Under the pieces are notes generated by a model, which saw only the letters and a program-made list of their open reading frames with translations, had not been told where the DNA came from and did no database searches. Shown piece after piece: positions 52,782 through 60,855 of a DNA stretch of 64,000 nucleotides. Positions within the stretch are counted from its first letter, which is position 1, and each line of letters begins with the position of its first letter. A program made the translations under genes and the position numbers. The DNA lies in IMG/VR virus record IMGVR_UViG_3300028766_000004, positions 24,969 to 88,968 of that record; one strand, given 5' to 3'. This DNA comes from a virus.

Positions 52782-52814
52782 TTACGCGGTGTGAGTAATG
52801 ATAGGCATAGCCAT
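52782..52814 (-). CDS. Possible 10-residue micro-ORF
   Basis: A perfect AAGGAGGA lies seven bases before ATG 52814, which opens only MAMPIITHTA and a stop. It precedes the 86-residue gene by 26 bases. Either a leader peptide that couples translation, or the start of a lost gene. Very short, so treated as tentative. Confidence 0.35.
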   Translation of the reverse strand: MAMPIITHTA

Positions 52815-52841
52815 GAATCCTCCTTAAACTAGATTAGTAGT

Positions 52842-53381
52842 TTACCACAAAAATTCCTTATCGAACTTAGAAACCGGCATACGAGCCTTCTTGCGTAACG
52901 ATGAACCACGAACCTCAACCTTAATCACAGACGGAGCACGGCCCACACCGGGTCTTATGAACCTCTTCAGTGATGTAATATATGGTTCTTTCATATCAAC
53001 TTCACCTAATGCCTCCTGAAGCTTACTGAGGGTGTCTTCAAACGACCATCCCTTGGTATGTGCAAGATAGGCGAAACAAACCATGACGGAGCGATGTTGC
53101 CCGTTCCGACAGACCACCATGACTGTTTTCTGCTGAGTACGAGCTTCGTGAATGAATTTTATAGCTTTTTTAAGCCTCGTTATCTCAAATGATGCCCCGC
53201 TAACAAAACCAAGCTTGTATAGCTTGATTCCTTTAGCTCTGTGCCATTGTCTGGACGGAATATCAGGTGTTACGTCTAGCACATAATCAACCATCTCTTC
53301 GCCCGGATTAGACCACACATTGAGGACAGTGTATGCGTCTTTAATAGAGCCAACGAACAAATTTTCATAAACTTTCTGCAT
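52842..53381 (-). CDS. Dual-specificity-type protein phosphatase
   Basis: 179 residues from ATG 53381 (GGAGGGTGT upstream). The signature C91-RNGQH-R97-S fits the Cx5R active site of tyrosine/dual-specificity phosphatases. Upstream an LDVTPDI segment could carry the general-acid Asp. Size and order of elements (NLFVGSIKDA start, VDYVLDV, CRNGQHR) follow the compact DSP fold. C-terminal 40 residues are basic. It may reverse host or phage phosphorylation; the HipA-like protein is a possible phage counterpart. Confidence 0.82.
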   Translation of the reverse strand: MQKVYENLFVGSIKDAYTVLNVWSNPGEEMVDYVLDVTPDIPSRQWHRAKGIKLYKLGFVSGASFEITRLKKAIKFIHEARTQQKTVMVVCRNGQHRSVMVCFAYLAHTKGWSFEDTLSKLQEALGEVDMKEPYITSLKRFIRPGVGRAPSVIKVEVRGSSLRKKARMPVSKFDKEFLW

Positions 53382-53394
53382 ACACCCTCCTGTA

Positions 53395-53895
53395 TTAAAG
53401 TATAGCCACTTTCTTTCCAATACGTGTTCTTTTGCGTCCATTTACAATAACATACTCGCCATCTTCGTTCTTGTTCAGCTTATCGCTTTCAAGCTGTTTG
53501 AACTTTATTTCGCCTGTCTCATCTACTTGCACTTCGAAGTAGGTACGCTCCTTGTCCATCGGAGTTAGAATTTCTTTCAAATAAATTTCTAACTCTGCAT
53601 ATGCAGCGTCAACACTACAGTTAATCGTAACGTTACTACTTGATGCCAACCAAGATTCAAAAGCTTCCTCAATGCTGTTATTGCTAACCATTTCAACTCT
53701 AGCTTCTACACTTTGTTTTGGTTGCGCTTGTGGAGAAGGCATCTCTCCGTTATACCACTTGCAACCGACATCCCTAACGCAATAAGCAAAACACAGGTTA
53801 CACACAGAGCACACTTCACCATTAAAGGCGTGATACCCCCCACAAGGTTCGCACCCTGAAAAATCAGGAAATGGTTTATTTACATTTATATCCAT
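53395..53895 (-). CDS. Cys-rich unknown protein, 166 aa
   Basis: Residues 15-47 hold six or more Cys (CEPCGGYH, CSVCNLCFAYC, CKWY), a likely zinc module. The rest is acidic, with a C-terminal basic VNGRKRTRIGKK. Start at ATG 53895 with AGGAGAG, overlapping the HNH gene by 20 bases. Not recognised. Confidence 0.65.
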   Translation of the reverse strand: MDINVNKPFPDFSGCEPCGGYHAFNGEVCSVCNLCFAYCVRDVGCKWYNGEMPSPQAQPKQSVEARVEMVSNNSIEEAFESWLASSSNVTINCSVDAAYAELEIYLKEILTPMDKERTYFEVQVDETGEIKFKQLESDKLNKNEDGEYVIVNGRKRTRIGKKVAIL

Positions 53896-54397
53896 GGCTC
53901 ACTCTCCTGTATTCCTTGCTCTCCAGCCATTCTTCCGGCGAGAGGTTGGCTTTCAGCATATTACAACGTCTGCAAGAAGTTCTTCCGTTTTCAACCGACG
54001 TCGCTCCACCAAAGCAACGAGGCAGATAATGGTCGAATGTCATCGGCCCAGAGTTTCTACCACAATACACACACGTGAAATTATCCCTCCGAAACACTTC
54101 CCAAACCAACTTAGGGTGGAGGGTAGATTCTGATTTCTTGATAATGCCCTTAACGTGTAGCTTTTTTGGTCCTTCATACAATCTTGTTTCGACGACGTCT
54201 GATTGGCGAATGAATTTTATCCTACCAATATCATCAGTTTTGATGATTTTAATGTCGTCTTCTTTAAGTTCAAAATCAGAATCGACTGGCATCAAATAAG
54301 CGATTCCAGTTCGACTATCAACCCACAAACTCGCTTTAAGATGTATGTTGTTTCCGATGTCTAATAGGTCTAGCTCTTCTAACGAAACCCATTCCAT
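53876..54397 (-). CDS. HNH endonuclease
   Basis: 173 residues from ATG 54397. C-terminal HNH: RDNFTCVYCGRNSG, MTFDHYLPRCFGG, NGRTSCRRCNMLKAN and SPEEWL. The N-terminal 100 residues are strand-rich, typical of phage HNH genes that carry an HNH at the C-terminus and act as free-standing homing endonucleases. The longer frame (start 54517) would overlap the upstream gene and is unlikely. A tRNA-like inverted repeat sits just upstream. Confidence 0.82.
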   Translation of the reverse strand: MEWVSLEELDLLDIGNNIHLKASLWVDSRTGIAYLMPVDSDFELKEDDIKIIKTDDIGRIKFIRQSDVVETRLYEGPKKLHVKGIIKKSESTLHPKLVWEVFRRDNFTCVYCGRNSGPMTFDHYLPRCFGGATSVENGRTSCRRCNMLKANLSPEEWLESKEYRRVSHGYKCK

Positions 54398-54423
54398 ATA
54401 CACTACTTTCTCATAGATATGAC

Positions 54424-54477
54424 GGCAGGAAGGTAATCGAACCACTACGAGCAGCTCCAAAAATATGCCGTCCTGCC
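54424..54477 (-). other. tRNA-like inverted repeat, probably a tRNA remnant
   Basis: 54 bases with a perfect seven-pair acceptor-like stem (GGCAGGA / TCCTGCC) and a GGTTCGATT segment in the place of a T loop. It is too short for a tRNA and its D and T arms do not pair. A second overlapping inverted repeat, GACGGCA/TGCCGTC (54421-54472), also occurs. It lies between an HNH gene and a small gene, where decayed tRNA genes are common. Confidence 0.35.
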
Positions 54478-54486
54478 AAATTACTT

Positions 54487-54867
54487 TTAATACAAGCCTG
54501 ATGCTCTTACCGTACATGCGGTTTGTGCCACAGTTGGTACTATTTGAATGAACCCAGCGCCTATAACCGAAACAACCCTTGTTTGACCAGCAGTCATAAC
54601 AACATTGTTGGTTTGATCGCTAAAGAAGTTGACGCCATCCCATGATTGGTTAATGCTGAAAGTGGCAGATATGTTCGCTGTAATCGCAACAACAACAGTG
54701 GTTGGTCTTCCAAAACACAGCGATATAATACCAGTTGTTGCGAGGGCGCTATTATTTACAAGTAATTGGTCGAAGTTGTTGGTGTTTACATCACCATACG
54801 GAAACTTCGATCTAAAATAACGCCATGAAGCATCGTGTTGTGAGTTTACTGATGTTGGACTAGGCAT
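54487..54867 (-). CDS. Beta-rich small structural protein, 126 aa
   Basis: 126 residues: after a polar N-terminus come regular strands (TTVVVAITANISATFSINQS, WDGVNFFSDQTNNVVMTAGQ, GAGFIQIVPT). WDGVNFF is close to the NTNWFNLL turn of the 487-residue fibre-like protein, so the two may share a beta-sandwich. Isolated from the structural block. ATG overlaps the zinc-finger gene's end by eight bases. Confidence 0.6.
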   Translation of the reverse strand: MPSPTSVNSQHDASWRYFRSKFPYGDVNTNNFDQLLVNNSALATTGIISLCFGRPTTVVVAITANISATFSINQSWDGVNFFSDQTNNVVMTAGQTRVVSVIGAGFIQIVPTVAQTACTVRASGLY

Positions 54868-55012
54868 GACATTTCCCCTTCTTTAAAACCTTTTTAATAG
54901 TCTGCCCACAAGGGACACACAAAAAAACATTAAACGTTCCGCCACACCTATTTGTACGTTTAGTCCAATAAATCATTGGTTTTGCACACATCTGACATAG
55001 CGGACAATCCAT
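54860..55012 (-). CDS. Small zinc-finger protein, 50 aa
   Basis: ATG 55012 directly follows the previous TAA. Cysteines: CPLCQMC near the start, NRCGG, CVPCG near 32-35 and KGKCH at the end, so one or two zinc sites. Basic C-terminus (TIKKVLKKGKCHA). Overlaps the next ATG by eight bases. Not recognised. Confidence 0.65.
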   Translation of the reverse strand: MDCPLCQMCAKPMIYWTKRTNRCGGTFNVFLCVPCGQTIKKVLKKGKCHA

Positions 55013-55438
55013 TTAACTAAGCAGTCCGAGATTAACAGCAAGTTTATATATATTCTTCTCTGAAACTTCGGCAACTTCCCGTTCTTGATACCTGTCTGTG
55101 TATAACCTGTTAAAAACCTGTTCCCAACTCCCCTTCGTAAAAGCAGTTACACGCTTCAATCCAAGGTTGGCAGCGAATCGGGGGGTTAACCCTTGTTTGA
55201 CGATTACCACGTTCAACAGTGGGCTATATTCAATACTGATAGTGTCGTGTCTCAAGAAGTATGTACCATCAGAAGCAAATTGTCCAAAGGCGATAGCCAG
55301 TTGCACAGCTTTTGGAGCGATTGTTTTCAATCCTTCTTTGACGCGTTCTTCCATTCGTTCAGTCATCTGTTCTGCCGCTGTAAGCTCTACTGTTTCTTCC
55401 ACTTCAACACCATCCACGATCTTTTTCTGTCTAGCCAT
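55013..55438 (-). CDS. Unknown protein, 141 aa
   Basis: 141 residues with an acidic helical N-terminus (EETVELTAAEQMTERMEERV) and a mixed alpha/beta part (SIEYSPLLNVVIVKQGLTPR, VTAFTKGSWEQVFNRLYTDR). A candidate promoter lies about 50 bases upstream. Role unknown. Confidence 0.65.
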   Translation of the reverse strand: MARQKKIVDGVEVEETVELTAAEQMTERMEERVKEGLKTIAPKAVQLAIAFGQFASDGTYFLRHDTISIEYSPLLNVVIVKQGLTPRFAANLGLKRVTAFTKGSWEQVFNRLYTDRYQEREVAEVSEKNIYKLAVNLGLLS

Positions 55439-55484
55439 TTTATCCTCTAATTTCTGGAGCTGAGCTACGCCAGCAGTATTTTAC

Positions 55485-55490
55485 ATTATA
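55485..55490 (-). promoter_or_regulatory. Candidate -10 box for the 55.0-55.4 kb genes
   Basis: TATAAT on the minus strand (in TTGGTGTATAATG), 47 bases from the next start codon. No good -35 box at 17 bases; a TG pair just upstream may help. It lies next to a 13-bp hairpin that could end the previous transcript. Confidence 0.35.
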
Positions 55491-55493
55491 CAC

Positions 55494-55536
55494 CAACGCT
55501 GTTAACTAAGCATTTGCAGCACGGTTAACAGCGTTG
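55494..55536 (-). terminator. Strong hairpin after the 55.5-55.8 kb gene
   Basis: A 13-bp perfect stem (CAACGCTGTTAAC, 55494-55506 with 55524-55536) with a 17-base loop. No clear T run follows, so it may be a factor-dependent terminator or processing hairpin rather than an intrinsic one. Confidence 0.45.
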
Positions 55537-55544
55537 ATATGTGT

Positions 55545-55796
55545 TTAGTAACTTGAAGGACGATGGTAAACAGACACATTTCCACCATTGTGGAATGGGT
55601 TTGTGCTCTTAACAGAGTCGTAATTCTTGCCGATCAAACCACTATTCAAAGCCTTGCGAACAGCACCGCTCACCTGAGTAGAGCTGAATCCTGCGGATTC
55701 CAGTCTTTCACGGATATCATTCGTGGTGAACGTATTTCCACGCCTGATGTGCTTTACGTAACCTTCAAGAACACTATATGGATTTGCATAAGACAT
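55545..55796 (-). CDS. Small winged-helix-like protein, 83 aa
   Basis: 83 residues. The order helix, TTNDIRERLESAGFSSTQVS, GAVRKALNSGLIGKN and a basic loop is compatible with a winged helix, as in small DNA-binding regulators. Conserved-looking NPFHNGGNVSVYHR tail. RBS GGAG upstream. Could be a phage regulator. Confidence 0.6.
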   Translation of the reverse strand: MSYANPYSVLEGYVKHIRRGNTFTTNDIRERLESAGFSSTQVSGAVRKALNSGLIGKNYDSVKSTNPFHNGGNVSVYHRPSSY

Positions 55797-55846
55797 ATCG
55801 AGTGTCTCCTTCTGGGATAATTCCCATGATCAATATACCCGGATGA

Positions 55847-56116
55847 TTATTCCCTGTGCATTGCATCTGGGTTTTTGGGGTCTATCTTCAATCCCTTAGT
55901 TGGGTCAGATGGGTTAGAGTAGAATGCTCCAGCTCTGGCTGTCCATCCACCGCCTTTGAAGAAGATTTGCGGAGCGGACTCGATAGTTCTCTTAGCTTGG
56001 TTGAGGCAAGATGGGCATTCTGCGTTATCTAAGAACTCTGATGCCTTAGAGATAGTCGAGTAGTGGCGCTCAAAACGATCACCACATAATTCACATGCAT
56101 ATATATAATTAGGCAT
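55847..56116 (-). CDS. FmdB-like zinc-ribbon protein
   Basis: 89 residues from ATG 56116 (a TTG three codons earlier is the alternative). MPNYIYACELCGDRFERHYS, then CPSCLNQAKRTIE: the FmdB-family layout MPxYxYxCxxCG ... CPxC. These small proteins are widespread; function unclear. The following FFKGGGWTARAG is also typical of the family. Overlaps the upstream gene. Confidence 0.85.
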   Translation of the reverse strand: MPNYIYACELCGDRFERHYSTISKASEFLDNAECPSCLNQAKRTIESAPQIFFKGGGWTARAGAFYSNPSDPTKGLKIDPKNPDAMHRE

Positions 56117-56411
56117 TACTTTCAATCCTCGGTAGGTGTTTCCCTCTTCGTCTTTTATTGGTCAGGGCTGTCGCTACCTTAATATCATGTTCTGTACAAA
56201 CTACAAAAACCCCAATGAGAGCAAAGAGTCTGCCATCATCAGGGGCTATCTCCATCAGTGATAAGTTGTATGAATCTCCAACTCTATCTAGCACTTTAAT
56301 ACATGCTACATGGCGTGGACTATTCATACTCCTAAAGGCTTTATAATAATCTGGAAAAAGTAAACCCCACGTTCCGTCTATTAGAGAAAAACAAGTACCA
56401 ATTTCAATCAC
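56109..56411 (-). CDS. Unknown protein, 100 aa
   Basis: 100 residues from a GTG start at 56411 (RBS AGGAAAA). Beta-rich (IEIGTCFSLIDGTWGLLFPD; HVACIKVLDRVGDSYNLSLM) with a basic C-terminus (TNKRRRGKHLPRIESNA). Not recognised. Confidence 0.6.
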   Translation of the reverse strand: MIEIGTCFSLIDGTWGLLFPDYYKAFRSMNSPRHVACIKVLDRVGDSYNLSLMEIAPDDGRLFALIGVFVVCTEHDIKVATALTNKRRRGKHLPRIESNA

Positions 56412-56460
56412 GTATTTTCCTGTATAACAATATATTTACGTGCTGATTATACCCGGCTTG

Positions 56461-56883
56461 TCAAATGGTGATATCAAAATCACGTTTAGGCTTCCCTACC
56501 ATTTTATCAGCGAATCTATTACAAGCTCTTTCTTCACGCTCAATCTGTTCCTTTAATGGCTTATCTCTCCAAACCAAACCTCTATTTCCACGATGATAGC
56601 TGTAATATTGGTGTTTTAACTCGTGCGCGATGACCCAACGAAATTGTTTAGCAGTCCATTTTTTGAATTTTCCGTCTTCCCACCCACCAAAAAAAATTAC
56701 AACATCGTTAGTTGTAATGGCAACTCCATACGCATCAACTCCGTTTTGGCAATAGTTTGGTTTCTTCTTTTCAGGGTTGTCTGCATACTCAACAGTTATA
56801 TATGGGTTAACACGTAGGTGGTCGAGTATTTTTTGAATCCATTTCAACGGTAATTTCACTTTGGTGTTGTTGGTAAGTTGCAT
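56461..56883 (-). CDS. SprT-like metalloprotease-type protein
   Basis: 140 residues with zinc-binding H87-E88-x-x-H91 (IAHELKHQYYSYHRG), the pattern of SprT/WSS1-like peptidases, which cut DNA-protein crosslinks in cells. It lies right after the primase gene, so a role in clearing crosslinks during replication is conceivable. A YCQNGVDAYGVAITTNDVVI strand precedes. A third zinc ligand is not certain. Confidence 0.75.
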   Translation of the reverse strand: MQLTNNTKVKLPLKWIQKILDHLRVNPYITVEYADNPEKKKPNYCQNGVDAYGVAITTNDVVIFFGGWEDGKFKKWTAKQFRWVIAHELKHQYYSYHRGNRGLVWRDKPLKEQIEREERACNRFADKMVGKPKRDFDITI

Positions 56884-56903
56884 CGGTACACCATCTTTTC
56901 AAG

Positions 56904-57911
56904 TTATTTATGACAGCGATACTTTAATGTTTCCATTTTGAACTCTTCATTGTATGGTTTCATATTCATTATAGCCTCAGCAACCTCCGCTGTGGTAGCT
57001 TCATCTGGGTCTTTTCCTTTCAAAAATGTTACATAGACTTCCACAAAACCTTCAAGCGAGTCGGCCAGCGACTTAATTTCAGGCAGCGCATCCATATCCC
57101 AAAAAATCAAAACTTTCCTAAATCTTCGCATGATTGTTTGTATGCCAGTTTCAGTGAGATGTTTCCCAAATGTTGCGCCGACTTCATTAAATCCTGCACG
57201 TTTTACGCCCCAAGCATCAAACACACCTTCTACGAGGATAACAAAATCAGATTCAGCTGGAACATTGTCATAGTTAAAGATGTATTCGCCAATCTTAATA
57301 CCTTCATTAAAAAGATACTTATAGGCATTGCATGGGTACATCGCTCGCCCTTGAAAGGCTACGAGTTTGCCTTGAAAATAGATTGGAACTATCATTCTTC
57401 GTGAATACTTCCCGCTGATGCAATATCCTAGAAAGTATTCATTGCACATAACTTGCGTTATTTTTCTATCCTTCATGTATTTAGGACAGCGTTCTTCCCA
57501 CTTTTCGGGTGTTAAACCAAACAACTGAACATACCCTTCCGGCCATGTTACAGTAATTTCTGTCACAACATCTGGAGCATCTATTTGGATTTCGTTCAAT
57601 CGTTTGTGAAAATCTTCTAATGTTCCATATAACGGGTCTGGATTCCTATCAAACAGTTGGTCTGCTGCCTCACCGTCTGTGAGATTCTCAATCATTGCAT
57701 ACAATTCAAAGAAACTATACGCCTTCTGTTCGTTGTGACAATAGCAATCACCCTTTTTAGTCTTTCCTTTATCCTCGTAGGCTATATAAAGACGCCCTTT
57801 ACTATCAGAGCACATCGGGCAGTCGAACCTCACGTCTGGAAATGGAGCCTCTTTCACATCGAAGTGAGACTCCAGCCAGTCTTTAATATCGATTTTTATT
57901 TTATTGTCCAT
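56904..57911 (-). CDS. DnaG-type primase
   Basis: 335 residues. N-terminal zinc finger C31, C34, C56, H59 (CPMC ... CYCH). TOPRIM core: E228 in ILVEGVFDAWG and D272/D274 in FWDMDALPE, with PYKYLFNEG-like catalytic region before. Short for DnaG because the C-terminal helicase-binding domain is missing, as in many phage primases. Makes RNA primers at the fork with the adjacent DnaB-like helicase. Start overlaps the HAD gene stop by one base. Confidence 0.85.
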   Translation of the reverse strand: MDNKIKIDIKDWLESHFDVKEAPFPDVRFDCPMCSDSKGRLYIAYEDKGKTKKGDCYCHNEQKAYSFFELYAMIENLTDGEAADQLFDRNPDPLYGTLEDFHKRLNEIQIDAPDVVTEITVTWPEGYVQLFGLTPEKWEERCPKYMKDRKITQVMCNEYFLGYCISGKYSRRMIVPIYFQGKLVAFQGRAMYPCNAYKYLFNEGIKIGEYIFNYDNVPAESDFVILVEGVFDAWGVKRAGFNEVGATFGKHLTETGIQTIMRRFRKVLIFWDMDALPEIKSLADSLEGFVEVYVTFLKGKDPDEATTAEVAEAIMNMKPYNEEFKMETLKYRCHK

Positions 57912-58561
57912 TAGGATTCACGTTCGACAGCCTCTATGAAGTCGTAAATACTAGTGATTACAGTGAGTCTTGCACGAAATTCGTGATGAACTCTCATTAC
58001 TTCTTCAAGTTCATCCTTTTGGTAAAGGGATAAGAGGAAGAAGCTGTGTGTTTCTGGAGAAGCTTTCATAACGTCTATCACGTTAGAAGCTTTGTCATCC
58101 ACAAAGTAGTCAGCTTTCAGTGCCTTACAAATCAGCCCTTTGTGTTTGGTGACAATGATGTGAGGATATTTCAACCAGCCGTTTTTTGCCAACCAGTAGG
58201 CGGATTGATCTTCAACGCTCATTCCAAGCGTACCTCCCCTCGTGGTGCAAAAATATACAGTGCGCTGTAGATTGTTATTACCAATACGTTCCCAAAACTC
58301 TTGAACAATTCCTTCAATAATTTCTGGCTCTTTAAGCCAGAAGTTTTCAACTTCCGAAATCTTTCCCCAAAATTCATTCTCTTGTTCTGTAGAAATACCG
58401 AGGCTTTGGAAACCCCATGTTTGTGCATCAACACCTCTAATTGGTAGTTCTGGCTTTCCGTAAAACTGTTTAAGTAGTTTGGTTGCTGGTAGATAGAAGT
58501 CTGATAAGACTCCATCGAGGTCGCTAACAATTACTTGTCCACACTGCATCTTCTCATCCAT
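57911..58561 (-). CDS. HAD-family phosphatase, deoxynucleotidase-like
   Basis: 216 residues from ATG 58561 (RBS AGGAAAGAAG). HAD motif I is SDLDGVLSD (D14, D16), motif II CTTRGG, motif III KADYFVDDKASN. The cap is inserted between motif I and II, as in 5'(3')-deoxyribonucleotidases and similar small phosphatases. It likely removes phosphate from nucleotides and tunes the dNTP pool. Overlaps the helicase stop by eight bases. A longer frame from 58645 is less likely. Confidence 0.8.
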   Translation of the reverse strand: MDEKMQCGQVIVSDLDGVLSDFYLPATKLLKQFYGKPELPIRGVDAQTWGFQSLGISTEQENEFWGKISEVENFWLKEPEIIEGIVQEFWERIGNNNLQRTVYFCTTRGGTLGMSVEDQSAYWLAKNGWLKYPHIIVTKHKGLICKALKADYFVDDKASNVIDVMKASPETHSFFLLSLYQKDELEEVMRVHHEFRARLTVITSIYDFIEAVERES

Positions 58562-60023
58562 GTATTTTCTTCTTTCCTTTTTTATCGTCTTTGTCTGAGA
58601 ACGCTCCAGAAGCCAGCGCATCCTTCTCAAGTTGCTCTTTTTCACTAAAATCGCCTACATAGAAAGCCATTCGTTTGAAGTCTGTGAGAATTCCTATGCT
58701 GTGATTAGATATGCCGTTACGATTCTTTGGTATATGGAGCATCATTGGTTTTGGTTCGTTATCTGGAAGTTCAAAATAAGCTTTCTTCTGATTTAACGTA
58801 ACAATTAGGTCGGCAACAGAGTTTTTAGAATACGACTCGGCAGAATCTCCATCCGTAATCATCACACCTTCTTCTTGTTTATTCCTTCCAATACGGTTAG
58901 CTTGTGATGCCGTCCAAACTGCACACCGCATTTCCTTGCCCAAATCTCGTAATTCCTTCACACACGTTTGCTGATTTTTCCAATCTTGGTCTCTGCTCTT
59001 TTCCGATGGCGTCAAGAGGTCCACGTAATCCACAACGATAAGTTCTGGAATGAAGTTATAGAGTCTTTTTGCCCTCATAATCTCATTACGAAGAGTGAAT
59101 GCCGACGTCCCCAAAGAACTCAGCTCCCTAAACATCACTTCACCCCACTGAGATGCGCTGTTCTGCCATTTCTCAATGATTCTAGCTCTAACCTCATTAC
59201 GCTCTTGTATGATATAGCTGAGTTCTACTTCAGAAACCATTGAATCTATTCGGTCTAGCAGTAGTTTCTCTGAAAGTTCTAACGAAAAGTAAATAGCGTT
59301 CTTTCCTATAGCTGCACATGCGTTAGATGTTTGCTCTAGCATGACACTTTTCCCGCGTCCTGTCGGCGCAATAACTATACCAATTTCACCGTATTGTAAT
59401 CCGCCTTTACCATAGATTTTATCCAGTGGTGGTATACCTGTTGGGATGAAGGCTATATTATCGAAATCTCCATTAGCTTCGGAAGCCCTATATTCAGTAC
59501 GAGTCTCTAAATCTGCAACAAACCAAGAAGGAGCTATTATAGACACAGGTTCTAAAGCAGTTCCAACAACGTTCGCAATCTCGTCTAAAAGTTTTGAGTC
59601 TTTCTTCTTTGTAGCGTCTGTAACTATATCAGCCGCTTTATGAAGCGCATTTGAAACCTTTTTGAACTTGATAAACGATTGCACTTTGTCTTCAACATAT
59701 TCTGGGTCCGATGGGTCGTCTTTTATGCTAGTTAGAACCCCGATAATGCTTTCAGCTTTCTCTTTGGTGAAGTTGCTGCCGATTTTCCATTTAAGTTCTT
59801 GTACAAGCGCTTCATTTGAAGGCAGTTTTCCATATTGCTTCCAATAACTAGAGGCAGCATCAACAAGTGGTTTTAATTGATCTCTGAATAGATTCGAGGT
59901 TAGATGTTCAGTGTATGTAGCAGCAAAAACACTGCTTTTGATAAGAAGTCTTACTATATCCAATTCTGTTGCTAGTTCAAACCCTTTATCTGCAAGTGTT
60001 GATTGCGTATTAAAATCATTCAT
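58554..60023 (-). CDS. DnaB-type replicative helicase
   Basis: 489 residues. N-terminal helical part (1-160) and RecA-like motor: Walker A APTGRGKS (219-226), AIYFSLELSEKLLLDRI, Walker B LIVVDYVDLL with TASQANR and a DSAESYSKNSVADLIVTLNQ region. Sequence and order match DnaB-family hexamers. Loaded by the protein encoded upstream. It unwinds DNA for the fork and activates primase. Overlap with the loader gene indicates coupling. Confidence 0.92.
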   Translation of the reverse strand: MNDFNTQSTLADKGFELATELDIVRLLIKSSVFAATYTEHLTSNLFRDQLKPLVDAASSYWKQYGKLPSNEALVQELKWKIGSNFTKEKAESIIGVLTSIKDDPSDPEYVEDKVQSFIKFKKVSNALHKAADIVTDATKKKDSKLLDEIANVVGTALEPVSIIAPSWFVADLETRTEYRASEANGDFDNIAFIPTGIPPLDKIYGKGGLQYGEIGIVIAPTGRGKSVMLEQTSNACAAIGKNAIYFSLELSEKLLLDRIDSMVSEVELSYIIQERNEVRARIIEKWQNSASQWGEVMFRELSSLGTSAFTLRNEIMRAKRLYNFIPELIVVDYVDLLTPSEKSRDQDWKNQQTCVKELRDLGKEMRCAVWTASQANRIGRNKQEEGVMITDGDSAESYSKNSVADLIVTLNQKKAYFELPDNEPKPMMLHIPKNRNGISNHSIGILTDFKRMAFYVGDFSEKEQLEKDALASGAFSDKDDKKGKKKIHG

Positions 60024-60852
60024 TTTCTGTCTCTACGATCTTTGTGTCTCTACGATCTTTGTTTGTAAATAGAATTGATGGGCACATCTCCGATAACCTA
60101 GACGCAATACGTGGGTCTATTCCTTCAGCAACTTCATCTTTTTCTAGATTGCTGTTTATAATCAAAATCTTGTTATTTGAGTACCAGTATTGAAAGATGT
60201 TCATTAACAAGTCTTTAGCGGCGTCACTGAAATGATGTTTCGACAAGTCGTCGATTATAATCACATCGAATTTCTTATGATGATCTATAAACGCGTCTAA
60301 TTCTTTGTATTTGAACACGATTGAATTTACCCGGATAGCCCAATCAAAGGCGTCAATCCACAAAACCGTTTTCTCTCGTTTTCTAAGTTCCCAAGCGATT
60401 GCCGACGATAAAGCTGTCTTGCCGGTGCCTGTTTTTCCTTCTAGAAATCTTCCTTCGTATGGACCTTCAGATAGCCAAACATTGATTTTTTTGTATATTT
60501 CCATCTCGAGTGGGACGTTTGTAGTATTCCACCAATCCAACGGAATCCTTTGAAACCTCGGTGGGATGTCTACATCGATCATCAAGTATGAATACGGAAC
60601 TTTTTCATCAAGAATATATTTCTTTCTGCACTCGTCGCTGCACACAATGAAGTTCTTCGACAAGGATGAGTCGCTAGCTGGTATACCGTTGTTATCTCTG
60701 TAATAACCCATCTTGCTTATTGTTGAGTGTGGAATATCTCCTTTACCACATTCAACACACGTGTATTTAGCTGCTCGTTCTTCTCTAATTTCTTTTAGCG
60801 TTTGTTCAATGGTTTTACGCTGTTTTTCAAACGATTCGTCGATATAAGTCAT
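60016..60852 (-). CDS. DnaC/IstB-type helicase loader
   Basis: 278 residues. N-terminal zinc finger C32, C35, C71, C75 and helical region; AAA+ ATPase with Walker A GKTGTGKT (139-146), Walker B FDVIIIDDLSK, sensor 1 ILIINSNLEKD and arginine finger PRIASRLSEM. It should place DnaB on origin DNA with the initiator. The zinc finger is unusual for DnaC but common in phage loaders. Short tandem repeats near the 3' end (CTACGATCTTTGTGTCT in plus sense) encode DRRDTKIVE. Confidence 0.9.
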   Translation of the reverse strand: MTYIDESFEKQRKTIEQTLKEIREERAAKYTCVECGKGDIPHSTISKMGYYRDNNGIPASDSSLSKNFIVCSDECRKKYILDEKVPYSYLMIDVDIPPRFQRIPLDWWNTTNVPLEMEIYKKINVWLSEGPYEGRFLEGKTGTGKTALSSAIAWELRKREKTVLWIDAFDWAIRVNSIVFKYKELDAFIDHHKKFDVIIIDDLSKHHFSDAAKDLLMNIFQYWYSNNKILIINSNLEKDEVAEGIDPRIASRLSEMCPSILFTNKDRRDTKIVETENE

Positions 60853-60855
60853 AAT

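Noticed and set aside
55462-55480. GGCGTAGCTCAG segment resembling a tRNA D arm
   Set aside because: No anticodon or T arm follows within 80 bases; taken as chance.
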